A stretch of DNA of 64,000 bases from Synechococcus sp. MU1617 (GTDB lineage: Bacteria; Cyanobacteriota; Cyanobacteriia; PCC-6307; Cyanobiaceae): assembly GCF_020514235.1 (NCBI RefSeq), contig NZ_VTLB01000004.1, positions 124,001 through 188,000 of the forward strand. Direction: 5' to 3'. Every line of letters starts with the position of its first letter. Within the stretch, counting starts at the first letter, position 1. The notes below the pieces were generated by a model that saw only the letters and a list, made by a program, of their open reading frames with translations, did not search any database and was not told where the DNA came from. This document shows positions 37,234 to 46,885 of this stretch, one piece after another. Made by a program: the position numbers and the translations under genes.

Positions 37234-38085
37234 TCAACGGCCTCCTCGCGTTTCTGCCTCTTCCAAAGCGGCAGATGGATCACCCGAAAGATCCGCCATC
37301 AAAAATTCCTTGGTTTCAGGCAGCGCCAACCGAAGATTTGATTGGAAATCAAACTCCACCTCCAACGCGGTGGCTTTCAAATCGAGCAGATGGCCACCAT
37401 GGCGCTGATCGTCTGAAAGGAAATGAAGGTGATAGCCGGGAATATTGAGGCTGCTTGCATGGGTTGGACTCCAAAAACCAACCAACGTTCCCCGTATGGC
37501 GTGATGGGTGAACGTGGTTTGAGCGCGCGTTGCATCCAGCAGGCTGGCCCCTTGTTCAACGCGCGAAACGGAGCGCACCATCACCTCTTCAAATTCGCCC
37601 GTAACGCGAATCGCCACAAACAAATTCGCACTGGGGCGATAGGGGTCGAGCAGCTGAGCAAACTGCCCCAGATCCGAAATCGGGCCGAGACGCATCTGGC
37701 GTTCGCAGGCGAAATGGGTGGCAATCCAAAAGGGAATCCCTTCGTCCATTGGAGCCTGGATGAGCGTGCCGTCGGCACCGGCTTGCCAACACACACCGTT
37801 CAAGAGGATTCCCTCCCCATCAAGCTGCTCAAACGTGCCAATGCCGAAATCACCGTGGTCTGCAAGATCTTTCACCTGCAGCGCCTCACCAAACACCCCT
37901 TTTACGACCGCACTTGAGGTGGATAGCTGCCACAGGGTGTGGTGCTCCAGATCGAGATAATCGCCAAGAGCCTTCCGGATCACAGCACTCGCACTCTCTC
38001 CTGATCGCTCACAGTGCTGCTGAAGCTCTTTCCAATGTCCTGCTGGAAGACGCAGATGAAGATCATGGAAAGAAGCGCTGGACAT
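37234..38085 (-). CDS. Acetolactate decarboxylase with N-terminal ribbon-helix-helix domain
   Basis: A 283-residue protein. From about residue 48 it is alpha-acetolactate decarboxylase, which makes acetoin. Support: LWQLSTSSAVVKGVFG, HGDFGIGTFEQLDGEGILLNG, and the zinc site GYHLHFLSDDQRHGGHLLD, where the H-x-H plus a His eleven residues later match the known ligands. Residues 5-43 (HLRLPAGHWKELQQHCERSG, then ASAVIRKALGDYL) look like a ribbon-helix-helix DNA-binding fold, which ordinary enzymes of this family lack. ATG 38085 is chosen; the longer start at 38118 adds eleven residues. A dual enzyme and regulator is an inference. Confidence 0.88.
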   Translation of the reverse strand: MSSASFHDLHLRLPAGHWKELQQHCERSGESASAVIRKALGDYLDLEHHTLWQLSTSSAVVKGVFGEALQVKDLADHGDFGIGTFEQLDGEGILLNGVCWQAGADGTLIQAPMDEGIPFWIATHFACERQMRLGPISDLGQFAQLLDPYRPSANLFVAIRVTGEFEEVMVRSVSRVEQGASLLDATRAQTTFTHHAIRGTLVGFWSPTHASSLNIPGYHLHFLSDDQRHGGHLLDLKATALEVEFDFQSNLRLALPETKEFLMADLSGDPSAALEEAETRGGR

Positions 38086-38135
38086 TGGAACGGCCACACC
38101 TGCCCATAGCCTGGCCACAGTGTTTCCACGCTGCC

Positions 38136-38657
38136 ATGGCCAATCAGCAGCCCACCTTCCAGCAGGCCATGGAGATCACAGCGGCCTGGCTGCAGCAGTG
38201 GGATAACGAGGAGATCAGCGATGAGGTGCTGGCCGACCGGATCGGTGAAATGGTGGCCAGCCGCGATGGTGCCCGGGGATTTTTTGTGGTGAGCCTGGCG
38301 GGCGAGAGCGTACTGATGGATCGGTTGCCCGATGCCGTCGTCGGCCAACTGCGCGGCGCCGGTGCTGGAGTTGTGGATCTGAGCGTCCGCAATCTGGCCA
38401 TGAGCACCGCCATGGCCGTTCATCACAGGCGCACGGGAGATGAAGTGCAGCAGGCAGGCTCGGAGCGGGTCAGCAACCGCTGCATTGAACTACTCAGGCT
38501 GCTGGAACCAGCAGAGGTGAAAGAGCGTCTGGAGCAACTGCTGGCCGCCGCCCTCGACAACCGCGGTGAAGACGTCTCCTTCCTGGAGAAGTGGGGGTAC
38601 GACGCCGAGCAGAAACAAGCGATCGGGAACAGCGTCTATGCCGTGGCCGAAGGTTGA
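38136..38657 (+). CDS. Conserved-looking hypothetical protein
   Basis: A 173-residue soluble, mostly helical protein with no signal peptide or membrane segment. The frame starts at ATG 38136 (MANQQPTFQQAMEITAAWLQ), 50 bases from the divergent acetolactate decarboxylase start. The middle (GFFVVSLAGESVLMDRLPDA) looks like a small alpha/beta core. I do not recognise the family. Base composition matches the neighbours. It is convergent with the Bax-inhibitor-like gene, with that gene's terminator between them. Confidence 0.75.
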   Translation: MANQQPTFQQAMEITAAWLQQWDNEEISDEVLADRIGEMVASRDGARGFFVVSLAGESVLMDRLPDAVVGQLRGAGAGVVDLSVRNLAMSTAMAVHHRRTGDEVQQAGSERVSNRCIELLRLLEPAEVKERLEQLLAAALDNRGEDVSFLEKWGYDAEQKQAIGNSVYAVAEG

Positions 38658-38662
38658 GCCAT

Positions 38663-38686
38663 AAAAAAACCCCGGACAAGCCGGGG
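38663..38686 (-). terminator. Intrinsic terminator of the Bax-inhibitor-like gene
   Basis: Read on the minus strand: a 6-bp G+C stem (CCCCGG/CCGGGG at 38670-38675 and 38681-38686) with a 5-base loop, followed by seven T residues (38663-38669 on the opposite strand). It lies 30 bases past the stop at 38716. A textbook rho-independent terminator. Confidence 0.88.
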
Positions 38687-38715
38687 CGAAGGCGGATTCG
38701 ATTGCGTTGAAATCG

Positions 38716-39447
38716 TCAGTCGCGACGACCACCACCGTTGAGCACGATGATCAAGCGCAGGATGAAGATGAACAGGTTGATGTAGGTGAGGTACATGCTC
38801 AAGGCACCTGCCAGGTATTGGTCATCCCGGTAAGAGCGAGGCATCGTGTAGAAGTCGACGAAGGCGGCGCCTACGAAGAGCACAGTGCCGAAGCCGGCGA
38901 TCATCAGTTCAAAGCTGGTGCCATGGAAGATGGCTGGGGCAAAAATGCCGCCAACAAACTGGACGACCATGGCCAGGATCAGGCCAATCAAGCCGAGACC
39001 AACCACGCCGGAGAGCGCCTGACCGACGGAATCACTCATGCGACGACCAACGATCGACGCAATCACGAAGGTGATGCCGGTGGCCAGGGCAGCTGTGCCG
39101 ACCGCACCGATACCGGCGACAGCTCCAGCGAACGCCACGAGACCGCTCAGGGTGAATCCGGTGATCAGGCTGTAGATCGACAACAGCGGCAAGGCTGTGG
39201 CGTTGTTCCCCTTCATCGCGACGTTCTGCGCGACGAAGAAGAGAACCAGGTTGCCGATCACGGCCACCCAGAACAGGGGCATGAACAACGGGGTGGCCAT
39301 CATCGAAAGACCACCGATCACCCCGATCGAGGTGAGCACCATGCCGCCGCCGACGTAGGGCAGCGCTTTATTGACAACGTTGGGCCCGACAAGGGCGCTC
39401 GATTGCGCCTGACGGATCGCCTCCTGGAAATTGCTGCTTGCTGGCAT
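38716..39447 (-). CDS. Bax inhibitor-1 / YccA family membrane protein
   Basis: A 243-residue protein with about seven transmembrane segments, as in the BI-1/YccA family, which in bacteria is associated with membrane proteolysis control or ion leak. Typical parts are NVAMKGNNATALPLLSIYSL, TGFTLSGLVAFAG and the late GAAFVDFYTMPRSYRDDQYL. ATG 39447 (MPASSNFQEA) is chosen over 39477. A strong terminator follows the stop. Confidence 0.9.
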   Translation of the reverse strand: MPASSNFQEAIRQAQSSALVGPNVVNKALPYVGGGMVLTSIGVIGGLSMMATPLFMPLFWVAVIGNLVLFFVAQNVAMKGNNATALPLLSIYSLITGFTLSGLVAFAGAVAGIGAVGTAALATGITFVIASIVGRRMSDSVGQALSGVVGLGLIGLILAMVVQFVGGIFAPAIFHGTSFELMIAGFGTVLFVGAAFVDFYTMPRSYRDDQYLAGALSMYLTYINLFIFILRLIIVLNGGGRRD

Positions 39448-39515
39448 GTTGACCAGGTCACCAAAGACTCCCCACATCCTGCCAGCGGTGGCAAGGGATT
39501 GGAGTGTGGATCTCC

Positions 39516-40511
39516 CTATCGACGCTGAGGCTTGGCTGTCTTGCGTTCGTCCCGTCGGGCATAGGCCTCGACTACCCGCTGTACCAGGGGGTGACGCACC
39601 ACATCCGCCGAGGTGAGGCGACAGACAGCCACCCCTTCCACACCATCCAAAACATCGGAGGCCTCCACCAAACCGCTCTGCACAGTGGCGGGAAGATCCA
39701 CCTGGGTGATGTCTCCCGTCACCACCATCCGAGAACGCTCTCCGAGGCGGGTCAGCACCATGCGCATCTGGGCAGGCGTTGTGTTCTGAGCTTCATCCAG
39801 GATCACAAAGGCATCGCTGAGGGTGCGGCCCCGCATGTAGGCCAGCGGAGCAACCTCAATCACCCCCTTTTCCAACAGCACGCTGGTTTTCTCCGCACCG
39901 AGCAGGGAATGCAAGGCGTCGTAGAGCGGACGCAGATAGGGATCCACCTTCTGCTGAAGGTCGCCCGGCAGAAACCCCAGGCGCTCCCCAGCTTCAACAG
40001 CCGGCCGGGTGAGAATCAAGCGCTCCACCTTGCGTTCGGTGAGCATCCGAACCGCGAGAACGGTGGCAAGAAAAGTTTTGCCGGTGCCGGCAGGGCCGAG
40101 GGCAAAGGTGAGGTCGTGGCGCTCCATGGCATCCACGTATTTCTTTTGGCGCAGCGTGCGCGGGCGCAGCAGGTTGCCCTTCTGGCTCTTCGCCAACACC
40201 TGCTCACCCATGGCGGCGTGGTCATCGCCGCGGCCGGTGTTGAGAGCCCCCAGGGCCGATTGAAGGTCTACCGGTGACACCGACTGGCCGTCCTGCCAGA
40301 TCGGGCGCACCAATTCCACAACCGCAGCAGCCCTCTCAATCTGCGTTGGCCGCCCGGTGATCACCAGTTGAAGACCCCGCAGCACCATGGAGGCTCCGGT
40401 CAGAGCTTCAAGGCGATGCAGGGTTGTTTCTGCTTCACCAGCCAGGGCCAGTGCAGCATCAGGATCAGGCAGGTCGAGAACGAAACGGCCGCGTTCGCCG
40501 TCGTCAGACAC
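39516..40511 (-). CDS. phoH: PhoH-family ATPase
   Basis: A 331-residue PhoH-like P-loop ATPase. Walker A is FALGPAGTGKTFLATVLAV and Walker B is SDAFVILDEAQNTTPAQMR. The N-terminal region (about 1-90) is a KH-like domain. The role is thought to be in RNA metabolism or stress; phosphate control is not shown by the sequence. It starts with GTG eight bases downstream of rpsP, so the two are co-transcribed. Confidence 0.93.
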   Translation of the reverse strand: MSDDGERGRFVLDLPDPDAALALAGEAETTLHRLEALTGASMVLRGLQLVITGRPTQIERAAAVVELVRPIWQDGQSVSPVDLQSALGALNTGRGDDHAAMGEQVLAKSQKGNLLRPRTLRQKKYVDAMERHDLTFALGPAGTGKTFLATVLAVRMLTERKVERLILTRPAVEAGERLGFLPGDLQQKVDPYLRPLYDALHSLLGAEKTSVLLEKGVIEVAPLAYMRGRTLSDAFVILDEAQNTTPAQMRMVLTRLGERSRMVVTGDITQVDLPATVQSGLVEASDVLDGVEGVAVCRLTSADVVRHPLVQRVVEAYARRDERKTAKPQRR

Positions 40512-40519
40512 CGGAATGA

Positions 40520-40921
40520 TCAGCCCTCGGTCGATTCGGATTCTGCGGAATCGGAAGCTTCAGCAGCCTTCTCCTCAGCTGCTGCAGCCTTGGCCTCAGC
40601 AGCCTCCTTGGCGGCTTGCTTGGCATCAGCTTCACGCTTGGCCGCTTGCTTGACCTTGCCGACGGTCTCAGCAGGACGCACGGTCTTTTCCAGAAGACCG
40701 CCGCGCTCGAGCAGCGTGCGCACGACATCGGTGGGTTGAGCACCCTGACCCAGACGCTCACGGATGGCCTCGGTGTCGAGACGCGTTTCCTTCGTCCGCG
40801 GGTTGTAGAAGCCCAGCTCCTGAAGGGGACGACCGTCCCGACGTGAGGTGCTGTTGCAGGCCACGAGGCGGAAGCTCGCTTCCCGCTTCTTGCCAAACCG
40901 CTTCAGGCGGAGCTTGATCAT
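40520..40921 (-). CDS. rpsP: 30S ribosomal protein S16
   Basis: A 133-residue S16. The ribosomal core is residues 1-82 ([20 protein letters not shown], then [12 protein letters not shown]). It carries a long Ala/Lys/Glu-rich helical tail (about 85-133), longer than the usual ~80-residue bacterial S16. ATG 40921 is the family start; the longer frame to 40987 is not needed. Followed by phoH. Confidence 0.96.
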   Translation of the reverse strand: MIKLRLKRFGKKREASFRLVACNSTSRRDGRPLQELGFYNPRTKETRLDTEAIRERLGQGAQPTDVVRTLLERGGLLEKTVRPAETVGKVKQAAKREADAKQAAKEAAEAKAAAAEEKAAEASDSAESESTEG

Positions 40922-40999
40922 CGTGGCCCTGGAATGAAGGAAAGAGGTGGTCCGGCGACGCCTAAACGCCCGCCAAACAACCACCATACCGTTCCACCC

Positions 41000-42505
41000 T
41001 CACAGGTCCCCGAAGCCCTTCTTCTTCTTGGCGGGTCGCTGCCGCTTCGGCGGTCCACCGCGACCGGGGCGACCACCGCCCCCGGGCATGCCTCCCATAC
41101 CAGGCATTCCACCCATGCCCGGCATTCCACCCATTCCGGGCATACCTGGCATGCCGCCCATCCCGGGCATGCCTCCCATCCCGGGCATGCCTCCCATCCC
41201 GGGCATGTTGCCCTGGCTCATCTGCTGCATGAAGCCGCGCATTTTCTGGAAGTCGGCCAACACCTTGTCCACATCTGCAGCCTGATGACCGCTGCCGCTG
41301 GCGATTCGGCGACGCCTTGAGGGTTGACTCGCCAGGAGGTCGGGGTTTTCCCGCTCCTGCTGTGTCATCGAGCCGATCATGGCCTCGATGCGCTTGAGCT
41401 GCTGCTCCCCCTGCTTGAGCATGCCGTCATCGATCTTGTTCATGCCCGGGATCATTTTCATCAGGCCCCCAAGCGAGCCCATGCGCTTGATCAAGCGCAT
41501 CTGCTTCACAAAGTCCGAAAAATCAAACGTCGCCTCCTGCAGCTTCTTCTGCATCTTTTCGACGTCGGCGAGTTCGACCTCCTTCTGGGCCTTCTCCACC
41601 AGCGTCAGCACATCACCCATACCGAGGATGCGGCTGGCCATCCGTTCGGGATGGAACGGCTGTAGGGCCTCCACCTTCTCGCCGGTGCCGATGAACTTGA
41701 TCGGCTGACCGCTCACCTTGCGGATCGAGAGGGCGGCACCGCCGCGGGAATCACCATCGAGTTTGGTGAGCACCGCTCCGGTGATCCCCACCTGGTCGTG
41801 GAAGGCACGGGTGAGTTCGGCCGCTTCCTGGCCGATCATCGAATCCACCACCAGCAGCACCTCATCGGGCTGCACAGCGGTGCGGATCCGCACCATCTCC
41901 TCCATCATCTCGGTGTCGATCTGGAGGCGACCGGCGGTGTCGACCAGGAGCGTGTCGAACCCTTCCTCTTTCGCCTTGGCCAGACCAGCGGCCGCAATGT
42001 CTTCCGGCTTGGCCTCGGCACCGAGGCTGAACACCTCCACATCGATCTGAGCACCGAGCGTTTTCAACTGCTCGATGGCAGCTGGTCGGTAGACGTCGGC
42101 ACCCACCATCAGGGCTCGACGCCCCTGATCCTTGAGGTGGAGGCCCAGCTTGGCCGTCGCGGTGGTTTTACCGGCACCCTGAAGGCCGGCCATCAACACG
42201 ACGGTGGGAGCGTCAGCAGCCTTCACCAGAGGAGCGTTATCGCCCCCCATGACCTCCACCAGCTGTTCATGGACCACCTGAATGAACTTCTGATCCGGGC
42301 TGACGCCGCGCACCACCTCGGCACCTACGGCTTTGTCGCGGACCTCAGCCACGAACTCCTTCACCACCGGCAGGCTGACGTCGGCTTCAAGCAAGGCCCG
42401 ACGGACGTCCTTCAGGGCTCCATCGACGTTGGTTTCGCTGATGCTGTCTTGGCCACGCAGCCCCTTGACCGCATCCTCAAAACGGGCTGAAAGCTCGTCG
42501 AACAT
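41000..42505 (-). CDS. ffh: Signal recognition particle protein Ffh
   Basis: A 501-residue SRP54 GTPase that targets membrane proteins. The N domain runs about 1-85. The G domain has [23 protein letters not shown] and [11 protein letters not shown]. The M domain (about 300-430) has [17 protein letters not shown]. After it comes a repeat tail of Met, Gly and Pro (about 435-478) and a basic end ([12 protein letters not shown]). The tail is much more extended than in enterobacterial Ffh and could add methionine-rich surface for signal peptides; that is an inference. Confidence 0.96.
   Translation of the reverse strand: MFDELSARFEDAVKGLRGQDSISETNVDGALKDVRRALLEADVSLPVVKEFVAEVRDKAVGAEVVRGVSPDQKFIQVVHEQLVEVMGGDNAPLVKAADAPTVVLMAGLQGAGKTTATAKLGLHLKDQGRRALMVGADVYRPAAIEQLKTLGAQIDVEVFSLGAEAKPEDIAAAGLAKAKEEGFDTLLVDTAGRLQIDTEMMEEMVRIRTAVQPDEVLLVVDSMIGQEAAELTRAFHDQVGITGAVLTKLDGDSRGGAALSIRKVSGQPIKFIGTGEKVEALQPFHPERMASRILGMGDVLTLVEKAQKEVELADVEKMQKKLQEATFDFSDFVKQMRLIKRMGSLGGLMKMIPGMNKIDDGMLKQGEQQLKRIEAMIGSMTQQERENPDLLASQPSRRRRIASGSGHQAADVDKVLADFQKMRGFMQQMSQGNMPGMGGMPGMGGMPGMGGMPGMPGMGGMPGMGGMPGMGGMPGGGGRPGRGGPPKRQRPAKKKKGFGDL
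41082..41207. repeat. Tandem 18-bp repeats coding the Met-Gly-Pro tail of Ffh
   Basis: Short tandem units, clearest at 41161-41207 where an 18-base unit (TCCCGGGCATGCCTCCCA on the plus strand) recurs almost exactly. Older, diverged copies lie to its left. On the coding strand the units give Gly-Met-Gly-Gly-Met-Pro. Copy number is likely to vary between strains by slippage without breaking the frame. Confidence 0.85.
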
Positions 42506-42573
42506 CGGCGTTACGCCCCTGGATCAATGGAGTGATCGTAAAAAGCGACGGTCAAGCCACTCAATCGAGCAAC

Positions 42574-44535
42574 TCAGGAGCCCGGGATGTAGTCGTGCAA
42601 AAGCCATTGGGTTCCATCTCTGCCAAGCACGTAGGTCACGATGAAATCAGTCGGTGCTGTCTCTTCAATGACGGTTCCGTCGGCAGCCTGAAGGCGATCG
42701 CTGTAGGCCACCTGGGCCAGCAGTTCAATCCTCTGAGGCTTGCGGTCGACCACCTCAATGGTGGTGATGGCTGCGTCAATCGACTTGGATCGCCCTGCAG
42801 CCTGATCAGCGGCCCGCTCCAGCTCGACGCGCTTCACCAGGGGCTCCCTCGCCACGACGGAAAGATCAGCTTGCTGACCAGACAGCGTCAACGCCTTGGC
42901 ATCAAGCCATCCCTGGAGCAAGGCCTGAAGCTCGGCTTCCGTCGGGGCATCACTGACCAGTGGCTCAGACGGTGCTGAAGGCTCAAGACCGGCCTTCAGG
43001 CTCGCGACTGGCTCGTCATCCACGGGGGATGAAACAGCGTCGAGCTCCAGCCTCTCTTCAACCTGCTTCTCCTCAGCGGGTCTTGAAGCGGTTTCCGGCA
43101 AGAGCGGAGCAGGGTTCCAGTTGCGTCGAAGCAAGACGGAACCTGCAACGGTGATCCCGACCAGTGCAAGAACTGCAGCAGCGGGGCGAACCCAGCGTTG
43201 CTGCCAGAGCGGCGTGGCATCCGCGTCTTCGGAGTCAACCTCCTGGTCCGATTCAGCCGGTTCGCTCGACGCACCAAGAGCTGCATCCCCTGCAGATGCC
43301 CAGGCCAGGGTCATCTCTTCAGCGCCGATCTGGCGCGACGCCTTGCGATCGAGACGATCGACAAAGCCCTGCACGTCACGATCAGCGAACCAGGCATCCA
43401 AATCAGCGCCCGAGGCATCAACGTCGCGATATCCCGGCAAGACATCGCGTTCAAGCCAGGCTCGGCAGTATTCGCATTGCGCGGCTAGCCGATCACCGGG
43501 GTGGTTCAAGAACCAGGCCTGCAGATCCGGATCCCGCAAAACGGCGAAATGCCGATCCGCATCCTTGACGTTGCCCAACAGCAGATCCAGACACCCAAGC
43601 AGCGGCATGGGATCAAGGTCGGCATTGGCAAGCGTCTGCATCCGGTCGCGCGCCTGCTCGAGGAACTCGGGCTTGCGCCGCGAGAAGCCCGCGGCGGTGA
43701 GGGCCAGAACCGTGAGGAAACCGGCATCGGCGGCGCCCCCCTCAAACCAGCGGCTGAACAGATCGATCTGCTCCTGAACGGTCAAGAAGCGACGGATCTG
43801 ATGAAAGAACGATTCGAAATCGTCCTGGCAAAGGCTGCCGGGCTGATCCACATCAGCATCGGCGGCCTCCAGACCACCACGGGCCACGACCAGCTCATCC
43901 AACAGCGTTAAACCCCGTTGATGGGAGTCCTGATCACCAAGATCACGGCTGAGCAGATCCAGAATCCTGAAGGGAGTGAGCCCCTGCAGGGTGTCTTCCA
44001 GCTGGCGCTGCTGGTCGGGCAGCTTGCCCATCCGCTGTTGCAGCTGAATGCCGTCAATCAAAAGCTGGGCCGCCGACTCGTAGCGCCGTTGGTCTTGTTC
44101 CTCCAGGGCAGCATCGCGGCAGGCCAGGGCGGCCAGGAGCGTCAGATCCGCTTCACGGCCGCTTCCGAGGGCAGGGGCCTGAGGGGGTTGGAGACCCTGC
44201 CGCGCCAACTGAAAGGCCTCGAGAGCTCCATGGGCCTCCCAGAGCAGAATCAGGCCCGCCACCTCACTGCTGGTGGGGAGGTCCAACCCCACCGTGCCGT
44301 TGGGATGGGATTCACTGAGCCGCAACAGAGCTGCTTCGTATTCAGCCCTGTCGGAGGGGTCGGTCAGCAGATCGGCGGAGCGACGCAGCAGGTCGGCCCG
44401 TTGGAGCAGAGCCTCGTGGGTAAAGCCCTGATCCGGTGGACTGTCACAGCGGGTTTCCAAGCGACGCAGAATCGCTTCAGGCGCTGCCGATGGACTGACG
44501 CCCAGAAGTCGGAAATGATCGATGGGCAGATCCAA
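42574..44535 (-). CDS. ftn2: Cell-division protein Ftn2/ZipN (ARC6-like)
   Basis: A 653-residue protein matching the cyanobacterial ARC6 homologue that anchors FtsZ at the division site. The N-terminus is the J-like region (DHFRLLGVSPSAAPEAILRR). A long helical repeat region follows (about 90-390). One transmembrane segment lies at about 465-485 (VRPAAAVLALVGITVAGSVL), and a C-terminal IMS domain (about 540-653) ends DGTQWLLHDYIPGS. Size and domain order fit. It is divergent from pdhA and upstream of ffh on the same strand. Confidence 0.9.
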   Translation of the reverse strand: MDLPIDHFRLLGVSPSAAPEAILRRLETRCDSPPDQGFTHEALLQRADLLRRSADLLTDPSDRAEYEAALLRLSESHPNGTVGLDLPTSSEVAGLILLWEAHGALEAFQLARQGLQPPQAPALGSGREADLTLLAALACRDAALEEQDQRRYESAAQLLIDGIQLQQRMGKLPDQQRQLEDTLQGLTPFRILDLLSRDLGDQDSHQRGLTLLDELVVARGGLEAADADVDQPGSLCQDDFESFFHQIRRFLTVQEQIDLFSRWFEGGAADAGFLTVLALTAAGFSRRKPEFLEQARDRMQTLANADLDPMPLLGCLDLLLGNVKDADRHFAVLRDPDLQAWFLNHPGDRLAAQCEYCRAWLERDVLPGYRDVDASGADLDAWFADRDVQGFVDRLDRKASRQIGAEEMTLAWASAGDAALGASSEPAESDQEVDSEDADATPLWQQRWVRPAAAVLALVGITVAGSVLLRRNWNPAPLLPETASRPAEEKQVEERLELDAVSSPVDDEPVASLKAGLEPSAPSEPLVSDAPTEAELQALLQGWLDAKALTLSGQQADLSVVAREPLVKRVELERAADQAAGRSKSIDAAITTIEVVDRKPQRIELLAQVAYSDRLQAADGTVIEETAPTDFIVTYVLGRDGTQWLLHDYIPGS

Positions 44536-44636
44536 CAGCGGCGCTGCGAGGAGACGCGGATCTTAGTCAGTGTCTGGGGTTTTGCCCATCGCTCATCCGT
44601 TGGCCCTTAAAGTTGAGCGCAATCCCTTAGGTGGAC

Positions 44637-45722
44637 ATGGGTCAGGACCTCGCTGTCGATTCCGCTCCGATTGGCACTGCGACTGCTGGTCCCCATGCCG
44701 AACGGCTCTCCAAACTGGTCACGTCACAACGGGCCACCGTGGACCGGGACACCGGTTTGGACCTCTACCGGGACATGACCCTGGGCCGGCGCTTTGAGGA
44801 CAAATGCGCCGAGATGTACTACCGGGGCAAGATGTTTGGCTTCGTGCACCTCTACAACGGTCAGGAAGCAGTCAGCACCGGTGTGATCGGTGCGATGAAG
44901 CGGCAGCACGACTGGTTCTGCAGCACCTATCGCGACCACGTGCATGCCTTGAGTGCCGGCGTGCCTGCCCGCGAAGTCATGAGCGAACTCTTCGGCAAGG
45001 AGACCGGTTGCAGCAAGGGTCGCGGCGGTTCGATGCACCTGTTCTCCAAGGAGCATCACCTCCTGGGGGGCTTTGCCTTCATCGCCGAAGGCATTCCCGT
45101 GGCACTCGGATCTGCCTTCACCAGCCGCTACAAGCGTGACGCCCTCGGTGATGCCTCCAGCAACGCCGTGACAGCAGCGTTCTTCGGCGATGGGACCTGC
45201 AACAACGGTCAGTTCTTCGAGTGCATGAACATGGCGCAGCTGTGGAAGCTGCCAATCATTTTCGTGGTCGAAAACAACAAGTGGGCCATCGGCATGGCCC
45301 ACGACCGGGCCACCAGTGACCCGGAGATCTGGCGCAAGGCCAGTTCCTTCGGCATGGCCGGAGAGGAAGTGGACGGCATGGACGTTCTTGCGGTGCGGGC
45401 AGCGGCTCAACGCGCAGTCGAACGAGCCAGAGCGGGTGAAGGGCCGACCTTGCTGGAGTGCCTGACCTATCGCTTCCGCGGTCATTCCCTGGCCGACCCT
45501 GACGAACTGCGGGCGGAGGAAGAAAAGCAGTTCTGGGCCAAGCGTGATCCCCTCAAAGCCCTCGAGCGGGACCTGACCGAAGCGGGTCTGGTGAGCAGCG
45601 ACGAGCTGCGCGCGATCGAGAAGGAAATCGACAGCATCGTTCAGGACTGCGTTGACTTCGCCCTCTCCGCACCCGAACCAGACCCCTCAGAACTCACCCG
45701 CTACATCTGGGCGGAAGACTGA
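44637..45722 (+). CDS. pdhA: Pyruvate dehydrogenase E1 alpha subunit
   Basis: A 361-residue E1-alpha that decarboxylates pyruvate with thiamine diphosphate and passes acetyl to E2. The TPP-binding motif starts [47 protein letters not shown] and the late [14 protein letters not shown] are family blocks. The ATG at 44637 has AGG five bases upstream; GTG 44631 is an alternative. Its E3 partner lpdA is also in this window, at 54544-55986. Confidence 0.96.
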   Translation: MGQDLAVDSAPIGTATAGPHAERLSKLVTSQRATVDRDTGLDLYRDMTLGRRFEDKCAEMYYRGKMFGFVHLYNGQEAVSTGVIGAMKRQHDWFCSTYRDHVHALSAGVPAREVMSELFGKETGCSKGRGGSMHLFSKEHHLLGGFAFIAEGIPVALGSAFTSRYKRDALGDASSNAVTAAFFGDGTCNNGQFFECMNMAQLWKLPIIFVVENNKWAIGMAHDRATSDPEIWRKASSFGMAGEEVDGMDVLAVRAAAQRAVERARAGEGPTLLECLTYRFRGHSLADPDELRAEEEKQFWAKRDPLKALERDLTEAGLVSSDELRAIEKEIDSIVQDCVDFALSAPEPDPSELTRYIWAED

Positions 45723-45767
45723 TTCAGCTGAATTGGATCTGTTGGAGCCATCGTCACCCGAGGCGGC

Positions 45768-46706
45768 TCAGATGCCGCTCGGGAGACGACGGGTGAGGTT
45801 GCGTAGCTTCCGCAACGCTTTGAGTTCAACCTGACGCACCCGCTCTCGGGATACCTCCATCAGGCGTCCGATTTCAGCCAGCGTGTGGCGCTCATTGCCC
45901 TCAAGCCCGAAGCGCATGCGCAGGACATGCTGCTCCTGTTCGCTCAGGTGGCTCAGCCAGCGGCCCAGCTGTTCGTGATGAATCCGCTGCTCAACGATCT
46001 CGAGCGGTTCATCAAGGGATGAATCAGCAATCAGATCCCCGAGGAAGCTGCGCCCCTCCTCACCATTGACGGGAGCATCCAGGCTGCTGGTGGTGAGGGC
46101 CTGACGCAGCAGCGAATCCAGTTCATCCAAAGGAATATCCATGGCTTCGGCGATCTCCACACGGCTGGGCATGGCGCCCAGCTTGTGGGCCAGATCAAGA
46201 CTGACCTTGCGGATCGTGGTGAGCCGCTCACTGAGATGGACAGGAAGTCGGATCGTGCGCGACTGGCAGGCAATGGCGCGGGTCATGCTCTGGCGGATCC
46301 ACCAGAAGGCATAGGTGGAGAACTTGTACCCCCGGGTGGGATCGAATTTCTCTACAGCACGCTCAAGTCCGAGGGAGCCCTCCTGAATCAGGTCGAGCAA
46401 TTCCAGACCTTTGCCTTGATATTTCTTGGCAACGCTGACAACAAGACGAAGGTTGGCCTTCATCATCCGCTCTTTGGCGCGGCGACCGATTCTCAGAAGC
46501 CGGCGCTGTGGCGTGGTGAGTTCTCCATCCTCGAACTCACGGGAACCGTCTTCGGTGAGGGCCATCATGGCCTGCACCTGATTGCCCAGTTCGATTTCTT
46601 CAGCTGGGGTCAGCAGTGGAATTCTGCCGATGGTGGCGAGATACCAACTGACGGGGTCGCTGCTGCGCCGACGTTGCGTCTCCAGCGGCTTGGAAGCTGT
46701 GGACAC
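45768..46706 (-). CDS. Group 2 sigma-70 family RNA polymerase sigma factor
   Basis: A 312-residue sigma factor without region 1.1. Region 1.2 begins SDPVSWYLATIGRIPLLTPA. Region 2 carries NLRLVVSVAKKYQGKGLELL and KFSTYAFWWIRQSMTRAI. Region 4.2 is TLAEIGRLMEVSRERVRQVE. This is the RpoD-like, non-essential class found in several copies per cyanobacterial genome; the specific regulon is not readable. Starts with GTG. The 179-base upstream leader is A+T-rich. Confidence 0.93.
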   Translation of the reverse strand: MSTASKPLETQRRRSSDPVSWYLATIGRIPLLTPAEEIELGNQVQAMMALTEDGSREFEDGELTTPQRRLLRIGRRAKERMMKANLRLVVSVAKKYQGKGLELLDLIQEGSLGLERAVEKFDPTRGYKFSTYAFWWIRQSMTRAIACQSRTIRLPVHLSERLTTIRKVSLDLAHKLGAMPSRVEIAEAMDIPLDELDSLLRQALTTSSLDAPVNGEEGRSFLGDLIADSSLDEPLEIVEQRIHHEQLGRWLSHLSEQEQHVLRMRFGLEGNERHTLAEIGRLMEVSRERVRQVELKALRKLRNLTRRLPSGI

Positions 46707-46885
46707 CTTGGGTGCTGCGGAAGTGAAATGACTTTCCTACGAACAGAAAGAATGTCGATGTGTTTTCAGCAACCCTTCAGATTCAGAACAGCAAACCGCA
46801 ACATTTCAGATTTGCGAAAGATTTAAAAACCAAGGAAAGCTCTTTTGGGACCTACAAGCCGAGACGATGAAAAAGACGCATTTGT
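46707..46885 (-). promoter_or_regulatory. A+T-rich leader upstream of the sigma factor gene
   Basis: 179 non-coding bases between nnrD and the sigma gene, both on the minus strand. Visibly richer in A and T than the genes around it. No terminator with a T-run was found; a promoter for the sigma gene is expected here, but I cannot place its boxes. Confidence 0.35.
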
